64,000 nt of DNA from Dasypus novemcinctus (lineage: Eukaryota; Chordata; Mammalia; Cingulata; Dasypodidae): the NCBI RefSeq assembly GCF_030445035.2, contig NC_080673.1, positions 199,514,216 through 199,578,215 of the forward strand, written 5' to 3'. The notes beneath the pieces are model-generated. The model made no database searches, was not told the origin of the DNA, and saw nothing but the letters and a program-made list of their open reading frames with translations. The number at the start of each line of letters is the position of its first letter. The first letter of the stretch is position 1. Below are positions 34,287-46,489 of the stretch, in pieces. The position numbers and the translations under genes were made by a program.

Positions 34287-34706
34287 GGCAGCGGACTTGG
34301 CCCAGTGGTTAGGGTGTTCGTCTACCACATGGGAGGTCCACGGTTCAAACCCCGGGCCTCCTTGACCTGTGTGGAGCTGGCCCATGCGCAGTGCTGATGC
34401 GCGCAAGGAGTGCCCTGCCACGCAGGGGTGTCCCTAGCGTTGGGGAGCCGCACATGCAAGGAATGCACCCTGTAAGGAGAGCAGCCCAGCGTGAAACAAA
34501 GTGCAGCCTGCCCAAGAATGGTGCCGCACACACAGAGAGCTGACACAACAAGATGCAACAAAAAGAAACACAGATTCCCGAGCCACTGACAACAACAGAA
34601 GCGGACAAAAGAAGACGCAGCAAATAGACACAGAGAACAGACAACCAGGATGGGGGGGAGGGGAAAGGGAGAGAAATAAATAAATAAATCTTTAAAAAAA
34701 AAAAAA
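34287..34706 (+). mobile_element. DAS SINE, long form (sense)
   Basis: Head 'gcagcggacttggcccagtg', B box 'ggtccacggttcaaacc', body 'gagtgccctgccacgcagg' and 'ggagagcagcccagcg', tail 'aaataaataaataaatc' plus an A run. Flanks agatgacatgtttg and agatggtatgtttg (34273-34286, 34707-34720) are a 14-base target duplication with two differences. Confidence 0.9.
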
Positions 34707-35233
34707 AGATGGTATGTTTGTATGTACATAAATCCAAAAATGTTTACAAAACAAACTCCTAGAATAAATAAATTTAGCAACATCAAGGGATACATAAATG
34801 GATCTCAAAAACAAATGTTGAAATACAAAAATAATTGTTTCTATATAGTAGCAACTATCAGTTGGAAAATAAATTTTAATTCCATTTTCAGTATCATTAG
34901 TATATTAAATGGGAAAAAAAAGTACAATACCTCTATACTAAAATTGAAAAATACTGTTGAGATAAATTAACAACCTAAATTAATGGAGATACTATGTCCA
35001 TGGACTAGAAAATTTCATATTTTTAAGATGTCAATTCTCTCCAAATTTATCTAGAAACTCAAGGCCATCCCAATGTAATTCTAGCAGACTTTTTTTGTAG
35101 AAATTGAAAAGCTGATTCTAAAATATATGAAACTGCAAATGATGCAGACTAGCCAAAAACAATAACGTAAAAGAACAAAGTTGAAGCACTTACCCTACTT
35201 GGTTTCAAGATTCATTTTAATAAAACTGCAGTA

Positions 35234-35717
35234 GGGAAGCAGATGTGGCTCAAACGATTGGGCTCTGGTCTACCATATAGGAGGTCCAGGGTTCGACTCC
35301 TGGGGCCTCCTGGTGAAGGCAAGCTGGCCCATGTGGTGAGTTGGCCTGAGCGGAGAACTGGCCTGCATGGAATACTGGCCTGTACGGTGAGCTGGCCTGA
35401 GAGAAGTACTGGCCCAGGCAGGAGGGTTGGCCTGTGCAGCAAGCTGCCCCAAGCAGAGAGCTGCCACAGCAAGATGACACAACAAAAAGAGACACAGAGG
35501 AGAGACGGCAAAAGATGCAGTAGATCAGGGAGCTGAGGTGGTGCAAGAGATTGAGCACTTTTCTCCCACTCCAGAAGGACCCAGGATTGATTCCCGGTGC
35601 CGCCTAAAGAGAATACAAGCAGACACAGAAGAACGTACAGCGAATGGACACAGAAAGCCAACAATGGGGGTGGAGGGGGTGGGGAGGGCGGATAAATAAA
35701 TTTCATTTTTTTAAAAG
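35234..35717 (+). mobile_element. DAS SINE, long form (sense)
   Basis: Head 'gggaagcagatgtggctcaa', B box 'ggtccagggttcgactcc' and an expanded body with a 'ctggcctg' phrase repeated several times. The duplication ctgcagta at 35226-35233 and 35718-35725 is short but exact. It faces the reversed copy at 35,826. Confidence 0.85.
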
Positions 35718-35825
35718 CTGCAGTAATCAAGGTAGTGTATAATTGGCATAAAGAAATAGATTAATTGAACAAAATAGAGTACCCAAAAATAGCCTGATAT
35801 ACATATGGTCAATTGTTGTTGTTGT

Positions 35826-36172
35826 TTTAAAGATTTATTTATTTCTCCCCCCATCCCTCCTTATCAACTCTCTGTGTCCATTCACTGTGTGTTCTTCTCT
35901 GTTGGCTTGTCTTCTCTTTAGGCAGCACTGGGAACCAATTCTGGGACCTTCTGGAGTGGGAGAAAGGTGTTCAATCTCTTGCGCCACCTCAGTTCCCTGG
36001 TCTGCTGCATCTCTCATTGTCTCTTCTGTGTCTCCTTTTGTTGTGTCATCTTGCTGCTCCAGCTCTCTGCTCAGGCCAGCTTGCTGTGCAGGCCAGCTTG
36101 CCTTCACCAGGAGGCCCCAGCAATCGAACATGGCAGATGGGAGCCCAATTGCTTGAGCTACATCTGCTTCCA
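35826..36172 (-). mobile_element. DAS SINE (antisense)
   Basis: It is read as the reverse of the DAS consensus: T-rich start 'ttttaaagatttatttattt', then 'ctctgtgtccattcactgtg', 'gggaccttctggagtggg', 'aaggccag'-type body and head at the right, 'gcttgagctacatctgcttcc'. It interrupts the L1 fragment. I could not define its target duplication. Confidence 0.8.
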
Positions 36173-37120
36173 GTAAGTTGGTTTCTGGCAAAGGCATCAC
36201 AGTTGTTCAATGGATAAGGGGTAGTTTTATGCAATATATGGTGCAGGAAAAACTAAATATAAGTATGAAAAAATAAAAATGAATCTTGCCTCCTATTTCA
36301 CACCATGCAAAACAAAAACATTGAAATGATGATGTATCTAAATGCAGAAGCTAAAACTATAAAACTTATTGAAGAACACATGAGAACATCCTTGTGACCT
36401 TGGGTAGACAAGGATTCCTTTGGTAGGGCACTAAAAGCAAAAACAATAAAAGAAAAAAAATGATAAATTGGATTTCATCAAAATTAAAATCTTCTGCTCT
36501 TCAAGATACTACTAAAATAATGAAAGGTAAGCCCCACATTAGGAGAAAACACTGCACATAAATGCATTTCACATCTAAAAATACAAAGAACTACAAATCA
36601 ATTATACAAAGACTTAAAAAACACTTCAAAAAGGAAGTATACATATGGCCAAAAAGCAGAAGAAAACAGGCTTCACATAATAGGCAATCAGGGAAATGCA
36701 AATTAAAACCATAATGCTATTTCACAAACACTAGAATGACTAAATTTTAAAACACAGGCAATAACAAGTGTTGATGAAGATGTGACTAAAGAGTGATGAT
36801 GAGAATGTAAACTGGTACAACTTCTATAGAAAAAGATTTGGCATTTTCTCATAAATTTAAAAATACATCTACCCTATACTAGATACTCTACTTCTAGGTA
36901 TTTGCCCAAGAGAAATAAAAGCATGTGCCCATAAAATAATATGCACAAGAATGTTCCTACCAGTTTTATCTACAATAGCCCTAAACCATAAACAACCCAA
37001 CAGTCTATGAAGAGGTGAGACTATTAACTGTGATATATTCAAACAATGATTACAATGTAGTAATAAAAAGTAATTAGCTACTGATACATTCAACACCATG
37101 TAAGAATCTCAAAACAATTT

Positions 37121-37525
37121 ATGGTAGGTTTAATTATGTGCCCCAGAAAAAAAAAAGTCTTAATTTTAATCCAATCCTGCAGGTGTGAACCCATTGCAAA
37201 TAGGACATTCTGACAATATTATTTTTAGTTAAAACGTGGCCCAACTGACTGAGGGTGGGCCTTAATCCTATTACTGGAGGTTGTATGATGAGAAAGCCAC
37301 ATGGAGAAGCTAGAAGCTTGAAGTTCACAGAATCCAGAAGAGAAAGGAGAGAACAATCACTATGTTTCAGGAAAGCCGGGGACCCCTAAGGATTGTCAGT
37401 TTATCAGAATGCTACTGACACCAGGAGGAAGCAAGCATTCTAGTCTCTGAAACCATGAGTCAGTAAATTCCACTATTAAGACCAGCCCACTGTGTGGTGT
37501 TTGTCATAGCAGCTAAGAAAAAAGC
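37121..37525 (+). repeat. MLT1-like LTR of xenarthran type (sense)
   Basis: It starts near 'tggtaggtttaattatgtg', with 'caggtgtgaacccattgcaa', 'ggacattctgacaatatt', 'gcccaactgactgagggtgg', 'ggccttaatcctattactgg', and the end 'gtgttttgtcatagcagc'-like. It interrupts the L1 at 34,727-37,800. Confidence 0.65.
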
Positions 37526-37849
37526 TACACCCTAAAGAATACATACCATATGAGCTCCATTTACATGAAGTTCTAGAATAGGCAAAAGTTACTTTGGTGT
37601 TAGAAATCAGAACAGTGTTGCCTCTGGGGCTGGAGGGGTTTGAATTGGAAAGAGGACCAAAAAACTGTCTGTGGTAATAAAATTGTTCTATATCTTAATT
37701 TGTCTGGTGGTTACATGGATGTACACAAACGAAAAAAACTTATAAAACTGAACACTTAATACGTGTGGATTTTGTTGTTCATGTATACTTTTTTCCAAAG
37801 TATCAAAAGAGTTTTTGGAATTTACAATATATTATAGAAATTTGAAAAA

Positions 37850-38730
37850 AATGAGGCAATACCTCAAAGAGTTGTGCAAAATTCAAATAAAGGGAATTCA
37901 AATAGAATGAATGGACAGGAAAAGTAAGGAAAACCTAAGAAAGCCCAGAATCTGAGCAACAGAAATATCCAGGATCTAGGAAGAAAAATAAAATAAACAA
38001 ACTGGAGAGAAGAATTTGCCAAAGACATAATGCAAGAAAATTTTCCTAAATTTAAGGACTTGGGTTTTTAGGTCGAAAGGGCTTGCAAAGTCAAAGAAAA
38101 TGAATGGAATAAAGACCCACATGAAAGCATATTACTTTAAACTTTAAGAACACGAAGTATAAAATAGAATGATTTAAAACTCCCAGAGAAAAAAAGAAAT
38201 ATTAAAAATTCAAGTACAAAGGAAGGAAAATTATACTAGAATGAAACTTAACAAAAGTTGGGAACACAATAATTTTCAAACTAGTATTTTACAACTAACT
38301 AATCTATCAATTAAGGAAAAATAGAATAAAGATATTTTCAGATATGCTTGGCTTTGGTAAATTTATTTCAAAGCACCCTCTTTTTAGGAAAAATGTGTTC
38401 CATGGAAACAAGAATATGAACCAAGGAAGAAGAAGAAATAGAATCTAGGAAATGTAGACTCTAACTCGAGACAAGAGTCTCTAGCTGATGATGAAGGGAA
38501 GACATAGGATGACTTCTTTGTAGCCAGCATGGAGACTAACCAGTTTAGTATGGAGCAGAAAGGTGGAGGGCTCCAGGAAAAATGATGATGGAAGGGAGGA
38601 AAATGGAATTGATAGATTTCCTCTATCTCCCTGCAGTTGAGAGAAAAGTCAATTTGTGATAGATATGTAGAAAACAAAGCACATTTTAAGAAAAGGGACT
38701 TATTAATTCTACACCCTACTTGGCTCAGGT
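37850..38730 (+). repeat. A-rich, possibly old L1 5' UTR-like sequence
   Basis: AT-rich text with 'caaagacataatgcaag', 'aggtcgaaagggcttgcaaag' and 'aaaactcccagagaaaaa' resembles old L1 5' region. No coding frame or boundary can be set. Confidence 0.3.
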
Positions 38731-39088
38731 ATGAATAATACATTTATAATCATATCAAAGGAAATACTGATTTATCTACAAATAGTGATATAATTATAGT
38801 TTAGAAACAAAAAAGAGATATGTGTGACTCTGTGTGTGTGTCTGTGTCAGAGTTGTGGTTATGTGTGTGCTTGGATCAAGGGTACGAGAGAGAAACCATT
38901 TATAGACAACAAAACCCAAAGAAACTGATTAAAACAGATTATTAAGAGTTGTGGATATAAATTCCAAAAAATGGAATATGGTTGCCTCTGAAGAGCCAGA
39001 ATAGAAAAAAAGGATGGGAAGGAAGTTGAATGTTGCTTTCCATCATAATCTCTTTATTATTATTTGATTTTCTGAAACTAGGTACTTG

Positions 39089-39125
39089 TATGTATGTATG
39101 TGTGTGTGTGTGTGTGCATGTGTAT
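39089..39125. repeat. (TG)n microsatellite
   Basis: A 'gtatgtatgtatg' lead is followed by an uninterrupted tgtgtgtg run and 'catgtgtat'. Similar TG runs lie at about 38,820-38,875 and 39,660-39,712. Confidence 0.85.
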
Positions 39126-39235
39126 TTTCTTAAGCATTTTTAAAATGAGCATACCCTATCAGTCGGTCCTTGCAAGAATCAGAATTTATCTCGTATACTC
39201 AAATGTAGAGTTCTTTAGGAAAAGACTACTGAGAT

Positions 39236-39655
39236 AGGTATGGTGGGATGCTATGACAAACACCACACAATGGGCTGGCTTATCCAACAGGAATTTATTG
39301 TCCCACAGTATTGGAGGCTAGAAGTCCAATATCAAGGTGTTGGCAAGGTGATGCTTTCTCCCAGAGTCTGTAGCTTTATGGTACTGGCTTGTCCCAGTCC
39401 CTGGGATTCCTTGGCTTGCATCTCTATCTCCATCAAATAACAATCTACCTCGTTTTTCTGGCTTCTTCTGACTGAATCCTAATTTCTGCTGCCTTAGAAG
39501 ACTTCAGTCATATGTATAAGGTCCACCCTGATTCAATTTGGCTTCATCTAAGTATCTAAGTAGGATTTTCATATATCCTATTCACAAATGAGCCCATGCC
39601 CTATTTACAAATGGGTTTCATGCTCACAGGACCAGTGATTAGGACTTCTACATGC
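39236..39655 (-). repeat. MLT1-like LTR of xenarthran type (antisense)
   Basis: Course 'atgacaaacaccacacaatg', 'ggctggcttatccaacag', 'aagtccaatatcaaggtg', 'caaggtgatgctttctccc', 'ccaccctgattcaatttgg' and 'acaaatgggtttcatgctc'. It is the same family as at 12,477 and 19,205. Confidence 0.6.
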
Positions 39656-41379
39656 CTTTGAGTGTGTGTATGTGTGGGAGGGTGTATATGTGTGTTTGTG
39701 TGTGTGTGTGATTCAATCACCAACAAACAAGTAAAGGAAATAGAGGAACCTAGTTAGCGCTGAACAGGGTAAAGAAGGGCTATCCAAGTGGAGCTGCTAC
39801 TGCCAGACATGTGGCATTGAAACCAAGAGGGGGTGCAGAAAAAATACCCAGAACTCTCCTTTCTGTCCTGTAATCTCTTGCTAGTATCTCCCAATGGGCC
39901 AAACCCAATGGAAAGCCAGCCAAGTGGTGTGTGAGATTACACACACAGGGATCAGGATCCCAAGAAAGAGAAAGCCAATGGGAACAGATTGGGGAGAGCA
40001 AATGGAAGATAATAAGCACCCAGCAATTACATTTCAAAGGATAGCCCTGTGGGAAACTCTTGCATATTTGCAGGTCAAGGAGCGCAAAGTAAATATGCAT
40101 GAAGATGTTCTCTTTAGCATTGTATATGTCAGCCAAATGTTATGTTTGAATGATAGAAAATTGTATAATTGTCAAGAGGATAAATGTAGCTTATATATTT
40201 CAACAGAATGAATCTCAAAAGCAAGTGTATAATATCTCTGTAAATTTTGAAAATGCATGAAAATATACTATATATTACTCATGGATACATATAAAAGTAG
40301 ATCAAAGTGGGAATTGTGTACATATTACATACCTGATAATTAGTTTCTTTGGTGGATAGAGAAGAATCAGACTGAAGAGAGCAAACAACCATAATAAACC
40401 ACATTTAAAGAACCCTGATACATGCCCATTGTATGGTATTTGTCTTTGCATCCCATCATACCTTAGTATTCTTTTCATAAAGGACTCTTCATTTGAACAT
40501 ATCAGATAAATTCTGATTCCTATCAGGACCAGACTGACAAGGTAATCTCATTTCAATAATGTAATGCTTGTTTAAGGAAATATACACACACACAAGTTCC
40601 TAGTTTTAGAAAGTCATATGATAGTGAAGAGATTATGATGAAGCTGAGAAATCAATCTAGGGAGTGTGAGTCCAGAGCTAGCGCAGGAGCTTAAGCCCTG
40701 CAGTTTACTGGGGATGAAAGGGTTGGAAAGGGAGCACTTTGGGCAATGTAGCTTGAAGAGTAGAGGTGAACTCTCTAGGGCCATCCTTCCATTGTTCTCC
40801 AGCAGCTCTACTGTGGAGTTTTGATGTGAATTAGAAGGAGACATCCCTCCCAGCGTATAGCTTAGTGAAAAGCATGGCTTCCTTGAGGGCAAGCACTGGG
40901 TGAGCAGGTTTCACCCCTCCCATTCCACGTCCCCTTGCCTTGCCCCACAGGCAAAGCACAGGCTGCACAACATTAGCAGCAGCCGCCCAGATAGCCTTGT
41001 CCGAGGTGTGGGCAGAAGTGCAATCCCTACAATGATGTTAGGTTATTGTGCCAGCATCAGAAGGGCACGCTCCATCGAATCAGTCCAATTCTGAACCCCT
41101 TAAGCCAGCTTAAAAGGAAAAAGGATTTCATGTGGATGATAAATGTTGAAGAATAGCCAAGAAAATACAGACAACAAAAAATAGTGGGGGACAGGCAATG
41201 TTGTCTTCCAGATGCTCTTTAAAATTAAAAAAAAAAAATTAGCATGAAGCCAGTGTAACATATGAGGAAATCCAGAAACAAAACAAGAAACTTATGTGAT
41301 ATAGGATCATAAATCAGTGGGAAAACGGTGGTTTCTTTCAACCATCACTGCTAGAGCAATTTCCTGTCAAATGGGGTGG

Positions 41380-42477
41380 GGGGGGGGTAGGTTCTTCCTT
41401 TCACTTATATAAAAATAAATTCTATGTGGATTACATAGTTAAAGATTAAAATATAGCCTTGCTGGGCTAGGTTTTAATCCTTGCCTTGGTCTTTAATAGA
41501 CTTGTGGCTTAAATCGCCTGGTATGTGGCAGTTAGTGTACCAACATATACTAAAAGTACCTAAAATGAAACAAAAATATGTAACTAACAATTTGGAAAAA
41601 AATTTATGAAATTATTCGGTATGACCTTGGCAATTGCAGCCATGGCATGTGTGCTGGGGGGACCTCTTAAGCAAAATGAGAAATTTAAAAAAATAAAAGG
41701 GAAATAAAGAAATGTTTGATTATGCAAATATTTTAAATATGAAAAAAGATATAAAAAGCCAAACCAGAAAAGAGTCGACTCTGAAAAATATATGATGCAC
41801 ATACCTCAGATAAGTAGTTCCTATCCATAACACATAAATAATTCCCATAAACTGATCATATACAGATAAATAGCACAACAGAAAAATAGTCCAAGGATTA
41901 AAAATAGCCATTTTACAGAAGGGGAAATCCTGATGCTCAAGGACACATGAAAAGAAGTTCAATTTCACAATTAGCAGGGAAACGCCAATTAAAATAACAA
42001 TGGGTTTACCCAACAGATGGCAAAACGTTCAGAAGAATCTTATACCCAGTGCTAGTTGGGTGAGGAAACGGCAGGCATTTTTTCGTTAATAACAATGGTC
42101 ACTGGAATTGTTACAATTTTTTTACAAGTTGGCAAATTCTGTTAAAATTAAAATACATATGTATCCCTTTACTTACCAATTCGACTTCTGAAAGTTCATC
42201 CTGTAGAATTAAAAGAAACTTTACTGAAGGAGAAGTACAAAGGTAAAGGGTGTCTACTGAAGCATAATAACAAAAAAAAAAAAAAAAATCCACTATAAAA
42301 TCCATCCATAAAGAGATAATTAAATTAACTGGTATATACCCATGCTACAGAATATTATGCAACTATTCAAATGGATGATTTAGTGCTTTATCAGTTGTCT
42401 TCTTGGGACATCCATTATATGTTCTTAAGTGATAAAAGCACCTTACAGAGAAATGCATATAGAATTTTCTATGCCAT
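41380..42477 (+). mobile_element. Degraded L1 ORF2 fragment (sense)
   Basis: The phrases 'ttctatgtggattacatag', 'aggattaaaaatagccat'-like, 'gctcaaggacacatgaaaag', 'gggaaacgccaattaaaat' and 'ataaagagataattaaatt' are eroded L1 ORF2 text. An LTR inserted at its right end. Confidence 0.5.
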
Positions 42478-43099
42478 TTTATTAGACAGCCAAAGGGGTG
42501 CTGAATCAAAATACTAGAGATCTGTTGGCTTTTATAAAGGGTATTTATTGGCAGCATCAGCTTACAGTTACCAGGCCATAAAGCATAAGTTACTTCCCTC
42601 ACCAAAGTCTGTTGCCAAGTGTTGTAGCAAGATGGCTGCTGACATCTGCAAGGGTTCAGACTTCCTGGGTTCCTCTCTTCCCGGAGCCTTGTTTCTCTCT
42701 GGGCTCAGTTGCTCTGCTCTCTCCACAAAGCCAGCTATAGACCTCAGGAGGATGGCTCATCTCTCTTCCTGAGGCCTCTGTCATGTCTAATAGAATCTTT
42801 TCTTTTTCCTCATGTGTCTCCTTCTCTGTGTTCTTCTGTGTGTTTACTTCCTGGGCTCCAGGATCAAAACTCTCAACACTGTCCTTTGCCATGTCTTTTC
42901 TCTGTCAGTCTCCACCCACCAAGGGGCAGGGACTAAACACCTTACTGATGTGGTCTAATCAAAGCCCTAACCATAATTTAATCAAGTAAAAGTGAAACCT
43001 CTGAATCCAAAATACTCATATGCCCAGAGGAACAGACCAGTTTACAAGCATAATCCAATACCTATTTTTGGAATTTATAAACAATATCAAATTGCTATA
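42478..43099 (-). repeat. MaLR-like LTR, same family as 29,636 (antisense)
   Basis: It is read from the right in sense: start near 'tatagcaatttgatattg', then 'ttattggattatgcttgta'-like text, 'ccctgccccttggtggg' and the end 'ttcagcacccctttggctgt'. On the + strand this appears as 'acagccaaaggggtgctg' at the left and 'cataatccaatacctatttt' at the right. The target duplication is not clear. Confidence 0.68.
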
Positions 43100-43949
43100 G
43101 CTGTTAGAAACAGCAATGGCCCTCAATATATATCTGGCTATTTTTAATATAAAAACTATATATGAATAGACTAGATTATTTTAAAATTTTTAGAAGTGGA
43201 ATAGGGGCATGTTTGAGAAAGGATATGCTTTGGGATAGATAAGAAGGGGTATTTAACTATGCAAAATGAAAAATATTCTGACATTGTACAAGAGAAAGTA
43301 TAGCCTAGAAAAATCTGTTAATATAACCACAAATGTGTTAACTAAATATGCATGTGGACAAGATTAGAAGGTAACCTGGAAAAGTGTGAAAATTATCTTA
43401 GTTGTAAAAAAGATAAAAAATGTCATCCTTTGGTATCAAGGCTTGTAACACATCCCTTTAAAATGATTTCATCTACAAAACTCAAATTTGCTAACAGTCA
43501 GCACTTTTGCAATTTCTCACAGTATTTCCAAGCATATTGCCATTTTTCACCAGAGGGCTTGAGTTTCCTTCCAAACAAATGTACAAGTCATTCTCTATTT
43601 TACCTTCCCTTAAAAAAAAAAAAAAACCCTGAGAATTAAAATGTTCGTTTCTTTTTCCTGGTCTTTTTGCAAGATGTCTAGTATTTTTGAAGAGTAATTA
43701 TGTAGAATTTGGAGAAACTCAACTTCAGTTTGAAACTAAAGTTGAAAGACATTATCCAAAATCTTGTAACAAGTCACTCAAATTTAAAATAACAGCTAAA
43801 ATTGCGGTCCACAGGTAGAAAAATAAGTATTATCCATCTTTAATAATAAATTAAAATCACATATAATGAGTATCTGTGGTTTTCTCTTCTTATTTAATCA
43901 ATAAATAAGAGTCAATGTCATCTTATAGGCTCTTCACAGACACCTGTGA

Positions 43950-44335
43950 GGTAGATTTTCATTATTTCTGGCTCAGATATTATGCTTATGGCTCCTTACC
44001 TGCTCATGGCCAAGTGAGACCAATCAGGAAAGCTTTGTCTTTAGAAACACAGCGACCCTGTTGATAGGCCCCTAGACTTATAGAGAAACTATTTATGGAA
44101 ATTTTACTGACCCTGAGACCAGGGCATATTGCACTCATTTTGGTGGCTCATGATCTGAAGATGAAGCATGTCCTGTGTAACTGAGGAACGGTCAGAAGCA
44201 GCTGCTTCTGGGAATCTCCAAGCTCTTTATGCTTTCTTGCTCCTACTCAACCATGCCCTTTACCTTTATTAAAGCTTTCTACAGTTGTGCCTGTGCAGTC
44301 TTGTGAGTCCTTTTAATTACCTGACCCTGTGTAAC
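43950..44335 (+). repeat. Possible solo LTR, family not assigned
   Basis: A stretch ending 'cctttattaaagctttctac', 'agttgtgcctgtgcagtc' and 'ttgtgagtccttttaatt' looks like the R-U5 part of a retroviral LTR with an ATTAAA signal near 44,267. No duplication is seen, and no primer site follows. Confidence 0.3.
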
Positions 44336-44524
44336 TGCTGCAGCAGAGACCCTCACTGAAAATCGAGCTTTAGGTCAAACAACTTGAGTTGATAACCAAC
44401 CATATCCTACCCTCACAATGAGCACAGAAAAATGTGTTGTGATTGTGGCCATGTAGCCACCCTTCTTTAGTGCAGTCATGCTCTCCAAAGGGTGGCTTCA
44501 TCCTCAACTCCAAAGTCAGGTGCT

Positions 44525-44760
44525 GATCAGGATTGGCTACAGAATCTGTGGGGTTCAGCACAAAATGAAAAATGCATGGGCTTTGTCAAGAAGTATTAAT
44601 AATTTCAAGATGGTGGCAGGAGAGGCATAAAACAAAGTGCAGAGCCTTCTCAACACTGGCCCTAAGAGATACAGGTCTCAGGTACAGGGAGCCAGCCTTG
44701 GACCTGATTGAAGCACAATCATGTGATGCCATTCTGTACAAGGAGACACGAGGGGAACTC
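44525..44760 (+). repeat. Dispersed repeat copy A, family not assigned
   Basis: The phrases 'acagaatctgtggggttcag', 'cacaaaatgaaaaatgcatg', 'aatttcaagatggtggcagg' and 'ataaaacaaagtgcagagcc' are shared, in the same order, with the copy at 45,395-45,535. Confidence 0.5.
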
Positions 44761-44800
44761 TTTCAGGAAGCTTTCCCTATACACCAAGAGACAGGCTCTT

Positions 44801-44872
44801 GGGAGCAAGTGTAGCTCAGTGGTTGAGTGCCTGCTTCCCACGTATGAGCTCTAGGGTTCAATCCCCAATACT
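44801..44872 (+). mobile_element. DAS SINE, short form (sense)
   Basis: The unit of about 72 bases reads 'gggagcaagtgtagctcagt', 'ggttgagtgcctgcttccc' and 'agggttcaatccccaatac', closely tRNA-like, with an intact A and B box. No GC-rich body follows. Confidence 0.8.
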
Positions 44873-45394
44873 AGCAAAGATGGAAGGCATGGTGCCCTTG
44901 ATGGTGGTGAAAGGTCACTGATTCACCAGCTCTGCCAATCAATCATAGAAGCATCCACGTTTCCTTAGTGATTAAGCCAATTTGAATTGGAGCTTTCTGT
45001 TCATTACAAGATTACATACTATTATTTCCCAATTTGTAAGGTGTGGAAAATTAAATCCAGAGAAGTTATCTTGCTTTAAATCATTAAGCAAATTCATGAT
45101 AAACCTAGGATTGAGCCTCGGCTCTGCCATGTGGACCATCTCCTTCAATATGAACGATATCCCCTGGAGTTGTGCCACATGCCCGGCTCTAAAGATAGTA
45201 GGTTTTCAACTCTCAACACTTCCCATTAGAAAAAGGCAGAAGGTATGTTCAATGTTAGAAGCAAAGTAAAATAATTTCTTCAGCTGTGTGTTCCCTAGAT
45301 TTTTTAAAAAAAGATTTCCCTATTGACATAGAAAATCTTGACACTGAAAAGAAGGGGAAAGATAAAACTATGCCAAAAATACTCTTTATCTTCA

Positions 45395-45535
45395 GTCAGG
45401 ACTGACTGCATAATTTGTGGGGCCCTGTGCAAAATGAAAATGTGAGGTCCCTTGGGAAAAGTTTTATCAGTCATTTCAAGACCCAGCATTGAACCAAGCA
45501 CGGGCCTGTTTAACTGCACAGTCAGCCTGTCTTCA
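45395..45535 (+). repeat. Dispersed repeat copy B, family not assigned
   Basis: 'gcataatttgtggggccctg', 'tgcaaaatgaaaatgtgagg', 'tcatttcaagacccagcatt' and 'gaaccaagcacgggcctg' follow the same order as copy A, 0.8 kb to the left. Confidence 0.5.
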
Positions 45536-45627
45536 GTTTTAAGCTTTCTTATTGAAAAGCATTTTAAACATCTATTGTGCTTTTTAAAACAGTGAAGATA
45601 GATATCACCATTGAATCATAGAACTAG

Positions 45628-46109
45628 TGTATTAGCCAAAGAGGTGCTGATGAAAAATACCAGAAATTGGTTAGTTTTTATAAAGGGTATTTATTTGGGG
45701 TAGGGGCTTATAGATACCAGGCCATAAAGCATAAGTTACTTCCCTCACCAAAGTCTATTTGGAGCAAGATGGCTGCCAACGTCTGCAAGAGTTCAGGGTT
45801 CCTGGGTTCCTACGTTCCTGGGGCTTGCTTTTCTCTGGTTTCAAGGTTCATTTCTTCCAGGCACTTGCTTCTCTTTCCTCTGCGTGTTGACTTCCCGCGG
45901 CTCCAGCTTAAGTCTTCAGCATCAAACTCCAACATCAGAAAACCTCAACTCTTGTTCTTTGCCATGCCTTCTATCTGTAAGTCCTCACCCACCAAGGGGT
46001 GGGAACGCAATGCTCTATTCATAACTCAATCATGCCCAGGTACAGATCAGATTACAAGCATAATCCAATATTTCTTTTTGGAATTCATCAATAATATTAA
46101 ACTGCTACA
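45628..46109 (-). repeat. Solo MaLR-like LTR (antisense)
   Basis: The ends are 'tgtattagccaaagaggtgc' at the left and 'aatattaaactgctaca' at the right, which are the family termini in reverse. Near-identical 5-base flanks, actag (45623-45627) and actgg (46110-46114), fit the 5-base duplication of ERVL/MaLR elements. No internal sequence remains, so it is a solo LTR. Confidence 0.78.
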
Positions 46110-46489
46110 ACTGGAAATCACTTTAATGTCTCTAGCCCATGGACATTTCCAAAGGACTATCTCAGTGGACATATAAAACTATTCCCAAAATGAAACTTAG
46201 CTTTTCTTCTACTCACCAGCTTGTCTGTATCCCTGTCCAGGAAACGAGTCTAAGATCCATCCGTGTATCCAAGGCAGAAGCTCTAGGAGGGAGCCTTTAG
46301 TCTTCCCTCTGCTTCACATCCCACTCGCAGGCCCATTTCCACTAACCACCAAATCCTGCTGATGTATGCCCTCTACAAATTTCTGGAATCCGCTTCATAG
46401 TTGCCATTTTCAAGTTTAGGTCTTCGTCATCTCCACTGACTGGTAGCTCTGCCCCTATTCTTTCTCCACTACAATATATGTTCAAAATA

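Larger units (their letters stand above)
34727..37800 (+). mobile_element. Degraded L1 ORF2/3' UTR with three insertions
   Basis: 'tctatatagtagcaactatc', 'ttaagatgtcaattctctcc', 'aaactcaaggccatcccaat' and 'gtagaaattgaaaagctg' are L1 ORF2 text, continuing at 35,721 and again at 36,177 ('ttattgaagaacacatgag', 'gaatgtaaactggtacaac', 'tctacttctaggtatttgcc'). It ends in 3' UTR-like text near 37,800. A DAS SINE in each orientation and an MLT1-like LTR split it. No open frame survives. Confidence 0.65.

Noticed and set aside
35212-35730. 172-residue minus-strand frame
   Set aside because: It is antisense of the DAS SINE at 35,234-35,717.
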